A DNA stretch of 6,559 bases from UBA6168 sp031426435 (GTDB lineage: Bacteria > Bacteroidota > Bacteroidia > Chitinophagales > Saprospiraceae). The stretch lies in the NCBI GenBank assembly GCA_031426435.1, contig JANPLH010000029.1:1-6559 (forward strand), written 5' to 3'. The notes below the pieces were generated by a model. It did no database searches. It saw nothing but the letters and a program-made list of their open reading frames with translations, and was not told the DNA's origin. A program made the translations under genes and the position numbers. Position 1 is the first letter of the stretch. Each line of letters starts with the position of its first letter. Positions 1 through 5,395 of this stretch are shown piece by piece.

Positions 1-16
1 TCTTCGTTGATATCGC

Positions 17-685
17 TCAGGCTCCCATCCTCGCCCGCATCAAAAACTCCGCTATCCGAAACTCAATCTCCACGTCAATGTCCTGCGCCTCTTCTTTAGA
101 GATTTCGAGCATATAAGGGCGGTCGCCGATGCGATTGTGCTTGCGCATGAGGATTTCCTTGGAGAAAATATAGAGGCAGGAATTCTCTTCATATATCGGT
201 GGCAGGTCCTGCGTGCGGAGCAGGATGTTCGGGTTGTGGTTCACCGCACGGGCCAGCTCGTCCCAGAGGCGGGTCTGGAGCCTCGTCACGCTGAACAGTG
301 AGTCGTAAATCGGGTAGTTTTTCAAAAAGATGTCCACGCCCCGCTTCACCGACTCGGCGGTGAGCAGCGGATTGGTACTGTGCGTCTGCAGGAAAAAGTC
401 GGCGTCGAGCTGGTTGAGCGTGTTCAGCAGCACGTCGTTCATTGGGATGTCGCCCGCCCGCAAGTGAACTGGCCGCTCCAGGAGGGTGACGGTCGGGAAG
501 CACTTGGCGGCATCTTCCAGTATCACGGGGCTGTCCGTGTCAATGACCACTTGCCCTATTGCGGAGCAGGCCAACAGGCTCTCGATGACGTGGTGGTAAA
601 GCGGCTTGCCCGCAAAGTCCCGATAGTTTTTCCCCACAACCCGCTCGCTGGAGTGGCGCATGGGAACGATGGCTGCTATTCGCAT
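17..685 (-). CDS. Acylneuraminate (CMP-sugar) cytidylyltransferase family protein
   Basis: This 222-residue protein should transfer CMP from CTP to a sialic-acid-like nonulosonic sugar in the cytoplasm, activating it for surface glycan synthesis. The N-terminus carries the family nucleotide-binding loop in variant form (IVPMRHSSERVVGKN, residues 6-20, ending in the conserved K-N). It is followed by DTDSP (49-53), a HSTNPLLT segment (102-109), an EENSCLYIF strand (166-174) and the C-terminal DIDVEIEF metal/sugar-binding region (202-209). Length is close to the usual ~230 residues, so it looks complete. The ATG at 685 directly abuts a repeat-rich leader with no Shine-Dalgarno. The gene is separated from secG by a terminator hairpin, so it probably has its own promoter, which I could not identify. 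No other sugar-pathway gene is visible, so the actual sugar (Neu5Ac, legionaminate, KDN or other) cannot be assigned. The family call is firm and the substrate is unknown. Confidence 0.9.
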   Translation of the reverse strand: MRIAAIVPMRHSSERVVGKNYRDFAGKPLYHHVIESLLACSAIGQVVIDTDSPVILEDAAKCFPTVTLLERPVHLRAGDIPMNDVLLNTLNQLDADFFLQTHSTNPLLTAESVKRGVDIFLKNYPIYDSLFSVTRLQTRLWDELARAVNHNPNILLRTQDLPPIYEENSCLYIFSKEILMRKHNRIGDRPYMLEISKEEAQDIDVEIEFRIAEFLMRARMGA

Positions 686-886
686 GGAAATTGAGATATT
701 AGGAAATTAGAAATTGAAGCCTGCCCAAAAAGCAGAAATGGGATGGCAAAAAAATGGATACGAAAAATAGCTCTGGCTGACATGCAGCTCAGAGCTATTT
801 TTTTGAAAATCAATCGTTTAAATGCGGGAAACAGAAATTGAAGCTGGGCTAAATTTCCCAATTTTCAATTTCCTAATTTCCTGATT
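686..886. repeat. Inverted array of AATTTCC/GGAAATT words filling the secG downstream spacer
   Basis: The spacer is bounded by two repeat arms in opposite orientation. The left arm (686-719) is built from GGAAATT, TTAGGAAATTAG and GAAATTGAAG. The right arm (about 850-886) is built from AATTTCCC, TTTTCAATTTCC and TAATTTCCTG, which is the reverse complement of the same words. A further copy of AGAAATTGAAGC lies at 833-844, in direct orientation to 709-720. The left arm touches the cytidylyltransferase start codon and the right arm ends one base before the secG stop. A terminator hairpin sits between the arms. It is not coding in any convincing frame. Confidence 0.7.
763..804 (-). terminator. 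Bidirectional rho-independent terminator after secG
   Basis: There is a perfect 13-bp inverted repeat, AAAAATAGCTCTG (763-775) with CAGAGCTATTTTT (790-802). It continues as GCTG (776-779) with CAGC (785-788) across a one-base bulge (T789), closing on a five-base loop. T-runs are present at the exit of both strands: five on the minus strand, as the AT end of the stem, and seven on the plus strand. Its likely job is to end the secG transcript before the cytidylyltransferase gene, about 80 bp upstream of that gene's start. Confidence 0.85.
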
Positions 887-887
887 C

Positions 888-1145
888 TTACTGCGTTGAC
901 TGAATCTCCGGCCCTACGCTGCCACCGCCCAACATGAACGTGGTCAACACGCAGAGGATAATCAGTGCAGCAGCCAGGCCCCAAGTGAGTTTTTCAATCA
1001 GGTCGGCAGATTTGGCCACGCCAAACATCTGGTTGGCACCTGCGCCGAAAGTGGCATCAACGCCACCGCCTTTTGGGTTTTGAATCAGTACAGCAGCAAT
1101 CAGCAGAAAGGCCACGATTGCTATCAGAATTGACATTGCTACCAT
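888..1145 (-). CDS. secG: Preprotein translocase subunit SecG
   Basis: SecG is the small accessory membrane subunit of the SecYEG channel and helps SecA-driven export. From the ATG at 1145 the protein is 85 residues. It has a first transmembrane helix starting at the N-terminus (VAMSILIAIVAFLLIAAVL), the conserved cytoplasmic loop QNPKGGG, a GAGANQMFG segment, EKLTW, and a second helix (LAAALIILCVLTTF), with a short polar tail. The reading frame stays open to an ATG at 1187, which would give 99 residues. The extra 14 residues (rich in K/R, with the word AAGGTCAAAAA twice in the DNA) come from the repetitive spacer and are not typical of SecG, which normally starts right at helix 1. An A-rich stretch precedes 1145. 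A third ATG at 1136 is also possible. The gene lies 62-104 bp after the TPR-like gene on the same strand, probably co-transcribed, and is followed by a strong terminator. Confidence 0.93.
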   Translation of the reverse strand: MVAMSILIAIVAFLLIAAVLIQNPKGGGVDATFGAGANQMFGVAKSADLIEKLTWGLAAALIILCVLTTFMLGGGSVGPEIQSTQ

Positions 1146-1152
1146 CTTCGTT

Positions 1153-1244
1153 ATTTTTTTTGACCTTGGATTTTTGACCTTAGACATTAGATGGGGACCT
1201 GCCAGGGTCTAAATTCTATTGTCTAAAATCTAATATCTAAAGCG
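1153..1244. repeat. Inverted TCTAAAT-like repeat array upstream of secG
   Basis: On the plus strand, 1208-1242 reads as a degenerate 6-8-base tandem series (TCTAAAT, TCTATTG, TCTAAAA, TCTAATA, TCTAAAG). At 1153-1196 the same kind of words run in the opposite orientation (on the minus strand CATCTAATGTCTAAGGTC, with AAGGTCAAAAA twice). A small GACC...GGTC hairpin lies between them (about 1195-1209). The two arms could pair imperfectly into a long hairpin between the TPR-like gene and secG. The left arm overlaps the optional N-terminal extension of secG. Confidence 0.6.
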
Positions 1245-1249
1245 TCAGA

Positions 1250-2458
1250 TTACATTTTTTTATTGAGTTCTTCAATTTTGGCCGCAAATAAACTGCTTTT
1301 TTCGGGATATTTCAAGTTTAATCTTTCATACATCGAAATTGCTTTCGAGTAGAGCTTTTGCTTTTCGAGCAAAAGGGCAAAGGTCTCGCTCGCAATTTCA
1401 TCATCTTCTGCTACGCTGTGCTCGGCAATCTGTTTCGCATCTTCTGCTACAATTGCCTCCGGCTGCGGATGTGGGCGGTTGTTCAGCGAGATGTCCTTGA
1501 GGTCGGTTTTCAGCAGCCCCGCCTGTGGTGGCGTGAGGTTTTTCAGCCATGCATTGAAGGAAGACCGGGGTTTGGGCAGCGGCTGCAAGTCCGCCTCATT
1601 GGTGATTTCCAGCGGGATGTCGTGGGTGTGAGAGGCATGCTGTACCTGCATTGGTAGCTCGTCCGGTGCAGGCGCTGCTTCGTTTGGCACATGGTCTTCC
1701 GTTGCTTCCGCAATGGGCACCTCCAACAAATCGTCCAAGCCGGATAGCTCGCTTTCCACTGCCGTTTCTTCCGTTGCTTCCGCAACAGATTCCTCCAACA
1801 AATCGTCCAAGCCGGATAGTTCGCTTTCCACTGCCGATTCTTCTGCTGCTGCTTCCGCAATGGGCACCTCCAACAAGTCGTCCAAGCCGGATAGCTCGCT
1901 TTCCACTGCCGTTTCTTCTGTTGCTTCCGCAATGGGGGCCTCCTCCGGCTCACCCAAAACGGCAATTTCCTCCTGGTCGAAATGAAGCCCCTTCAAAAAA
2001 CTCAGGTCGCTTTCTTCTTCCACCTCCGCTTCCATATCCTCCAAATCCTCCAATGAGCCAATGGGCTGGGGCGGTGGCACGATGGCCTCAGCCTTCCCAT
2101 TTCCCGGAGGGGCAAAAGCAGTGGCCGGGTTGGGTTCTTCCACGAGGTCTTCCAGCACTGAGAGGTCTTTCAGTTCGAGAAAATCTTCGTTGAGGGCATA
2201 ATTTTCTTGGATTTCCCCCATGCGGGAATACTGCTTCACCAACTGGCGCAGCTTCTTGCGGTCGGGGCTGCTGAGGGAGGCCAGCACTTGGTTTCGGTCG
2301 AATTCCTTGTTCTGGTCGAACAGGCTTTTGAGCAGGAGCAGGTAGCGCAGGTTGGGCGAATACGGGTACTGGAGCACCAAGCTCTTCAACTCCTGATAGC
2401 TCACCTGGTGGAGCATCGAGGGGTTTTTGACGTATTCATGAAAATTTTCAGAGTTCAT
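1250..2458 (-). CDS. Acidic repeat protein with TPR-like C-terminus, encoded upstream of secG
   Basis: This 402-residue protein has no signal peptide or membrane segment. Residues 1-90 form a helical N-terminal domain (YQELKSLVLQYPYSPNLRYLLL around 21-42, a motif typical of Bacteroidota TPR-like proteins). Residues about 100-255 are very acidic and low in complexity. They contain three near-identical 24-25-residue units (core ESELSGLDDLLE) at 174-197, 198-222 and 223-246, plus a partial fourth at 247-253. Residues 311-321 carry an FNAWLKNLTPP motif. Residues 357-402 are a single TPR-like hairpin (FALLLEKQKLYSKAISMYERL), then a Lys-rich end. From memory, Bacteroidota often carry an uncharacterised protein of this architecture just upstream of secG, and that context supports a conserved gene. 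Its function is unknown; a scaffold or protein-binding role is inference. The ATG at 2458 lies about 100 bp below a good TAnnTTTG promoter. Confidence 0.85.
   Translation of the reverse strand: MNSENFHEYVKNPSMLHQVSYQELKSLVLQYPYSPNLRYLLLLKSLFDQNKEFDRNQVLASLSSPDRKKLRQLVKQYSRMGEIQENYALNEDFLELKDLSVLEDLVEEPNPATAFAPPGNGKAEAIVPPPQPIGSLEDLEDMEAEVEEESDLSFLKGLHFDQEEIAVLGEPEEAPIAEATEETAVESELSGLDDLLEVPIAEAAAEESAVESELSGLDDLLEESVAEATEETAVESELSGLDDLLEVPIAEATEDHVPNEAAPAPDELPMQVQHASHTHDIPLEITNEADLQPLPKPRSSFNAWLKNLTPPQAGLLKTDLKDISLNNRPHPQPEAIVAEDAKQIAEHSVAEDDEIASETFALLLEKQKLYSKAISMYERLNLKYPEKSSLFAAKIEELNKKM
1701..1941 (-). repeat. Three-and-a-bit in-frame tandem copies of a 72-75-bp unit
   Basis: Within the TPR-like gene, units at 1701-1772 (72 bp), 1773-1847 (75 bp) and 1848-1919 (72 bp), with a partial copy at 1920 to about 1941, are nearly identical at the DNA level. 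They differ by a few substitutions and one codon. All lengths are multiples of three, so gain or loss of a unit would keep the frame. The high DNA identity, including third codon positions, points to recent duplication or ongoing homogenisation. Confidence 0.9.
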
Positions 2459-2494
2459 CGTCCTGTGCTGTTTTTTGCTTTTAGCTTTTTGTTA

Positions 2495-2509
2495 TTGGTC
2501 AAAGACCAA
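2495..2509. other. Small perfect hairpin in the leader of the TPR-like gene
   Basis: TTGGTC (2495-2500) and GACCAA (2504-2509) form a 6-bp stem with an AAA loop in the 5' untranslated region, about 37 bases before the start codon. Weak A/T pairs could extend it. The role is unknown and it may be fortuitous. Confidence 0.35.
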
Positions 2510-2555
2510 AGCAAATGGCCAATTGCAATTTCGGCAAATGGGGCTTGAAAAGGTG

Positions 2556-2584
2556 CAAAAATAATTTTTTTCACTGATTTTCAA
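2556..2584 (-). promoter_or_regulatory. Bacteroidota-type promoter for the TPR-like gene and secG
   Basis: On the minus strand, TATTTTTG (2563-2556) matches the -7 consensus TAnnTTTG exactly. It is preceded at an 18-base spacing by TTG (2584-2582), matching the -33 element described for Bacteroidota. Transcription would begin near 2550, giving a leader of roughly 90 bases. The -33 element overlaps the rdgB stop codon, so the TPR-like gene and secG can be expressed independently of rdgB. Confidence 0.55.
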
Positions 2585-3168
2585 GGATTTAAACTTGTCA
2601 AAAACTTTACCAATTTCCGAACAGCCATCCCCCGATGGCTGATTTCGTTCTTTTCCGCCTTCGACAGTTCTGCAAATGTAACCGCAAAACCATTGGGTTC
2701 AAAGATGGGGTCGTAGCCAAAGCCGCCCGTCCCGGCTGGCGCATGGCGTATGCTGCCCTCGGCAATGCCCTCGAACAGGTGCTCCTCGCCGTTCAAAATC
2801 AAGGCGATGACGGTGTAAAAACGAGCCTTTCGGTTGGACTCACCCGCCAATTTTTCCAGCACCAAGTTCATGTTGTCTACCGCATTCCTTCCCTCGCCAG
2901 CGTATCGGGCGGAATAGACGCCCGGTTCGCCGTTCAGTGCGTCCACTTCCAGCCCGGTGTCCTCCGAAAAGCAGTCCACGCCATAGTTTTCATGCACGTA
3001 GCGGGCCTTTTGCAGGGCATTGCCAGGGATGGTGGGGCTGGTCTCCGGCAGGTCGAGCGGGCAGCCGATGTCGGGCAGGCCCCGCACCTCAAACACCCCG
3101 TCGAGCAGTTCGTGGACTTCCCTGATTTTATTGGGGTTGCCGGTGGCAAAAACAAGTTGATTCATCAT
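2581..3168 (-). CDS. rdgB: XTP/dITP diphosphatase (RdgB/HAM1 family)
   Basis: This enzyme hydrolyses non-canonical purine nucleoside triphosphates (XTP, dITP, ITP) to the monophosphate and pyrophosphate, keeping deaminated bases out of DNA and RNA. The 195-residue product has full family length and the signature blocks in order: TGNPNK (9-14) at the nucleotide-binding N-terminus; SEDTGLEVDAL (68-78), with D70 as the expected catalytic/metal Asp; GEPGVYSARYAG (80-91); GGFGYDPIF (148-156); the lysine of LSKAEK (170); and SHRG (177-180). All key residues are present. Two adjacent ATGs (3168 and 3165) are possible starts, and the second would give the more usual single Met before NQLVFATGN. It is divergent from prmC across an 83-bp spacer. 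No convincing promoter could be picked out there. Confidence 0.97.
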   Translation of the reverse strand: MMNQLVFATGNPNKIREVHELLDGVFEVRGLPDIGCPLDLPETSPTIPGNALQKARYVHENYGVDCFSEDTGLEVDALNGEPGVYSARYAGEGRNAVDNMNLVLEKLAGESNRKARFYTVIALILNGEEHLFEGIAEGSIRHAPAGTGGFGYDPIFEPNGFAVTFAELSKAEKNEISHRGMAVRKLVKFLTSLNP

Positions 3169-3251
3169 GCAGGCAGTTGTTTTTTACAAAAGTGCTGGAT
3201 TTTGTGATTTTTGCGCTGCAATAAGCCCTTGCTCATCCGTAAAAACAAAAA

Positions 3252-4118
3252 ATGACCACAGCCCAGGCCCTCAAGCACATCGTTCAGCCCCTGCTCGACA
3301 TCTACGACCCCGGTGAATCCCTCAGTATTGCTTGCATCGTGATGGAGGATGCCTTTGGCGTAAAGCCGAGCCAGATTTCGGCCAAAACCAAGCTGAACAA
3401 AGCGCAACTCGCCCAGTTGGATTCCATCATCCAGCGCTTGCTGACGCACGAGCCTGTGCAGTACGTCATGGGGCAGGCAATGTTTTACGGTTATCGTTTC
3501 AAGGTGACGTCCGCCGTGCTGATACCCAGGTCGGAGACTGAGGAGTCCGTGCATTGGGTGCTCGAAACGGCCAAGCAGCACCCAGCAATCCGCTCGGTGC
3601 TCGACATCGGCACGGGCAGCGGCTGCATCCCCATCAGCCTCAAAAAGCGCAGGCCCGACCTTGACGTGCATGCCCTCGATGTGAGTCCCACAGCCCTTGA
3701 AGTGGCCAAGGAGAACGCCCTAAGCCTCCAAGCGGACGTGCATTTTTACGAAGTAAATATCTTGGATAAAAAAGCATGGAAACCCCTGCCTAAGTTCGAC
3801 CTCATCGTGAGCAACCCGCCTTATGTGACGCAGGACGAGCGCCCCATTTTGCCCAAAAACGTGATTGATTACGAGCCGCACCTGGCCCTTTTTGCCGGCG
3901 GCAACGATGCCCAGCGGTTCGTGAAAAAGATTGCGGAATTTGGCAAGCAGCGCCTGAACCCCGGCGGCTGGCTGTTCTTGGAAACGAACGAGTTTTATGT
4001 GCCCATCTCCTCGGAGGTGTTGACCAAGCATGGCTATGTGGGCATCGAAACTAAAAAGGATTTGAACGGACGGGACAGGATGATTTGCGGAAGAAGAGGT
4101 ATGAGGTATGAGGTATGA
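3252..4118 (+). CDS. prmC: Peptide chain release factor N5-glutamine methyltransferase
   Basis: PrmC uses S-adenosylmethionine to methylate the glutamine of the GGQ motif in release factors RF1 and RF2, improving translation termination. The 288-residue protein has the N-terminal helical substrate-binding domain (residues about 1-75, with PVQYVMG at 68-74), then IPRSETE (91-97, usually IPRPETE). The SAM-binding motif is VLDIGTGSGCI (116-126), followed by ALDVS (141-145), the catalytic and glutamine-binding SNPPY (187-191), and EPHLALFAGG (208-217). The ATG at 3252 follows an A-rich leader typical of the phylum. The natural family C-terminus is around GRDRMI (273-278). The last six codons (283-288) and the stop codon lie inside a GAGGTAT repeat array, so the tail is repeat-encoded. 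The gene converges on the SUI1-like gene. Confidence 0.97.
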   Translation: MTTAQALKHIVQPLLDIYDPGESLSIACIVMEDAFGVKPSQISAKTKLNKAQLAQLDSIIQRLLTHEPVQYVMGQAMFYGYRFKVTSAVLIPRSETEESVHWVLETAKQHPAIRSVLDIGTGSGCIPISLKKRRPDLDVHALDVSPTALEVAKENALSLQADVHFYEVNILDKKAWKPLPKFDLIVSNPPYVTQDERPILPKNVIDYEPHLALFAGGNDAQRFVKKIAEFGKQRLNPGGWLFLETNEFYVPISSEVLTKHGYVGIETKKDLNGRDRMICGRRGMRYEV

Positions 4119-4168
4119 GGTATGAGGGATGCACTGCCATACCCCATACCTTCATACCTCATACCTCC
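4096..4168. repeat. Heptamer (GAGGTAT) inverted repeat array between convergent genes
   Basis: The left arm has four exact tandem heptamers GAGGTAT (4096-4123) and a variant GAGGGAT (4124-4130). After a short loop (about 4131-4137), the right arm (4138-4168) has the complement, with ATACCTC units and two variants. The arms can fold into a hairpin of about 30 bp. The prmC stop codon (4116-4118) lies inside the left arm, and the SUI1-like stop codon (4169-4171) abuts the right arm. There is no T-run, so it is not a classic terminator, but its position between convergent genes would suit transcript-end formation or mRNA 3'-end protection. Confidence 0.85.
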
Positions 4169-4519
4169 TTACCCTCCTGCTTTTTTGGCTTTGCTATAGC
4201 CTTTTTCCAATAAGAAGGCTAGCACCTTGTCACGGTGGTCGCCTTGCAGGATTATCTCGCCGTCCTTTGCGGAGCCGCCGACGCCGCATTTGGTTTTCAG
4301 CGCTTTCGCCAATGTTTCCAATAACTCCTCGCTGCCCGTGAATCCCGAGATGAGGGTCACGTCCTTGCCCTTTCGCTGCTTGCGGTCGAGCCAGATTTTG
4401 AGGGGCTGCAGGTTGTTCGGCAGGTCTGATACCTCCTCTGGTTCCTCCGGATGGAAGCCAAAATCGGGGTTGGTGGAAAAGACGAAGCCGAACTGGTCGG
4501 GCTTTTTGTTCTTGCTCAT
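4169..4519 (-). CDS. SUI1/eIF1-like translation initiation factor family protein (YciH-type)
   Basis: This 116-residue protein is homologous to archaeal/eukaryotic initiation factor eIF1 and to E. coli YciH. These proteins bind the small ribosomal subunit and influence start-codon selection, but the bacterial role is poorly defined. The N-terminal ~35 residues are a polar, variable extension. The SUI1 fold follows: KIWLDRKQRKGKDVTLISGF (41-60), where the basic KQRKGK stretch and VTxISG are family hallmarks, then LAKALKTKCGVGGSAKDGEI (71-90), QGDHRDKV (92-99) and the GYSKAKKAGG end. The frame is open further upstream to 4720, but that longer version overlaps the neighbouring gene. The ATG at 4519 gives the expected domain boundary and sits 17 bases below an exact TAnnTTTG element. 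It lies 28 bp after the 221-residue gene, so read-through is also possible. Confidence 0.93.
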   Translation of the reverse strand: MSKNKKPDQFGFVFSTNPDFGFHPEEPEEVSDLPNNLQPLKIWLDRKQRKGKDVTLISGFTGSEELLETLAKALKTKCGVGGSAKDGEIILQGDHRDKVLAFLLEKGYSKAKKAGG

Positions 4520-4536
4520 TGGTGATGGATTTTGGG

Positions 4537-4564
4537 CAAAGTTACCATTACAACCTGAATCCAA
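4537..4564 (-). promoter_or_regulatory. Bacteroidota-type promoter for the SUI1-like gene
   Basis: On the minus strand, TAACTTTG (4544-4537) matches TAnnTTTG exactly, with TTG (4564-4562) 17 bases upstream, within the reported -33/-7 spacing. Transcription would start near 4533, leaving a very short leader of about 13 bases before the ATG at 4519. The promoter overlaps the end of the upstream gene. This supports both the chosen start and independent expression. Confidence 0.55.
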
Positions 4565-5213
4565 TTCTGAAGGATATCCCAATGCTCGGCCATACATCTG
4601 GGGCTGATTGCCGAAAGTTAAGGATAGGGAAAAAGAAGCTGCTTGGTTGGATGAATACTGCGGTGGTAGGCACGCCAATGAAATCTGGATAGCGGAACCG
4701 CATACCTGCAAACACCGCAAATTCCAAGGAAAACTTTCCCCAAGTTCTTGACTTGCCTCTTACAAGATGTATCGCATTGACAGTCTTGGAGTAATCATAA
4801 TCAAACCTTTGAACTATGCCAGAGGCATCGCCGTCCAATTTAAAATCACCGTTAAGGTCCTTTTGTATGAACTGCCTTATCATAAACTGGAGCGCTAAAA
4901 AGTGTTTGCGATTGTTTGAAGAATGAAGATCGTAACGACGTACCTCAAACCGAAACTTGTAGCCAGTCAGCTTTCGCCCTGGGAGGTACTTGCCACCAAA
5001 AGTGATCAACGGGCCTCCTTCAGCGAATACCGACCATGTTGGAGAAAGGCTGTGATTGAATCCAATTAAGCAGGAAGGGGCAAATAAGTCATATAAATCG
5101 TTGACTGAAAGTGAAAGGACACGGGTTCGATGGTATTCCAATCCGATGTGGGATTGTGCATGCAATCTTCCAAAGCATCCAAAAAGCAATATGGTCAAAA
5201 GCACGTGTTTCAT
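4548..5213 (-). CDS. Hypothetical secreted or outer-membrane protein
   Basis: This 221-residue protein is of unrecognised family. A clear signal peptide is seen: MKH, a hydrophobic core VLLTILLFGCFG, and probable cleavage after LHAQ (residue 20). The mature part is rich in alternating aromatic/polar strands (HIGLEYHRTRVLSLSV 22-37, SWSVFAEGG-like segment around 59-67, YKFRFEVRRYDL 85-96, FSLEFAVFAGMRFRYP 161-176). It ends in SIGISFRIGFRL, an amphipathic strand typical of small outer-membrane beta-barrels. There are no cysteines suggesting a lipoprotein. Base composition is lower in GC than its neighbours (35-45% in the three 60-base lines I counted, against 60-70% in prmC, rdgB and transporter lines), suggesting a lineage-specific or acquired gene. 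It lies 28 bp upstream of the SUI1-like gene. The start at 5213 is set by the signal peptide. The barrel assignment is inference from sequence pattern only. Confidence 0.75.
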   Translation of the reverse strand: MKHVLLTILLFGCFGRLHAQSHIGLEYHRTRVLSLSVNDLYDLFAPSCLIGFNHSLSPTWSVFAEGGPLITFGGKYLPGRKLTGYKFRFEVRRYDLHSSNNRKHFLALQFMIRQFIQKDLNGDFKLDGDASGIVQRFDYDYSKTVNAIHLVRGKSRTWGKFSLEFAVFAGMRFRYPDFIGVPTTAVFIQPSSFFFPILNFRQSAPDVWPSIGISFRIGFRL

Positions 5214-5271
5214 ACTTGGTTCACTGCTTGTGATTAATGATTTCCCCCAGCAAATAAAGGTAGCTCATTTC

Positions 5272-5394
5272 CACGCTATTGGACATTTTTCACGCAACGC
5301 CGCAACGCATTCAACGATGAAAAAACAATGCGCTGAAAATCAATGCGTTGCGAACGTGGCGGCGTTGCGTGAAATAAAAATGTCCAGTAGCGTG
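5272..5394. repeat. Long imperfect inverted repeat downstream of the transporter gene
   Basis: The left arm begins CACGCTATTGGACATTTTT (5272-5290), continues CACGCAACGCCGC (5291-5303) and AACGCATT (5304-5311). The reverse complement of the right arm (about 5342-5394) reads CACGCTACTGGACATTTTT, then an inserted ATTT, CACGCAACGCCGC, an inserted CACGTTCG-like stretch, and AACGCATT. About 39 of 40 aligned bases match, with two small insertions. The loop contains the direct repeat CAATGCGCTG (5326-5335) and CAATGCGTTG (5341-5350). The element ends one base before the transporter stop codon. I see no convincing target-site duplication. It could be a MITE/REP-like element or an elaborate 3'-end hairpin. 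Confidence 0.8.
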
Positions 5395-5395
5395 C

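Noticed and set aside
676..861. 61-residue minus-strand open frame in the secG downstream spacer
   Set aside because: It spans the terminator hairpin and both repeat arms, overlaps the cytidylyltransferase start, and its hydrophobic residues come from AT-rich repeat words.
1543..2193. Open frames of 90-180 residues overlapping the acidic repeat region on both strands
   Set aside because: They are shadows created by the tandem 72-75-bp units; the repetitive Ser/Pro/Trp composition has no domain pattern, and the 402-residue frame explains the DNA.
3169..3251. Promoters for rdgB and prmC in their divergent spacer
   Set aside because: Only one-mismatch versions of TAnnTTTG (CACTTTTG on minus, GATTTTTG on plus) with poor -33 spacing were seen; promoters must exist but cannot be placed reliably.
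4096..4168. CRISPR-like array
   Set aside because: Units are 7 bp, contiguous and without spacers, with the second half inverted.
4520..4720. N-terminal extension of the SUI1-like gene to an ATG at 4720
   Set aside because: It overlaps the last 173 bases of the signal-peptide protein and adds nothing resembling the family; the ATG at 4519 fits the domain and the promoter.
5272..5394. Complete insertion sequence
   Set aside because: Only 123 bp with no transposase frame and no visible target duplication; listed as an inverted repeat instead.
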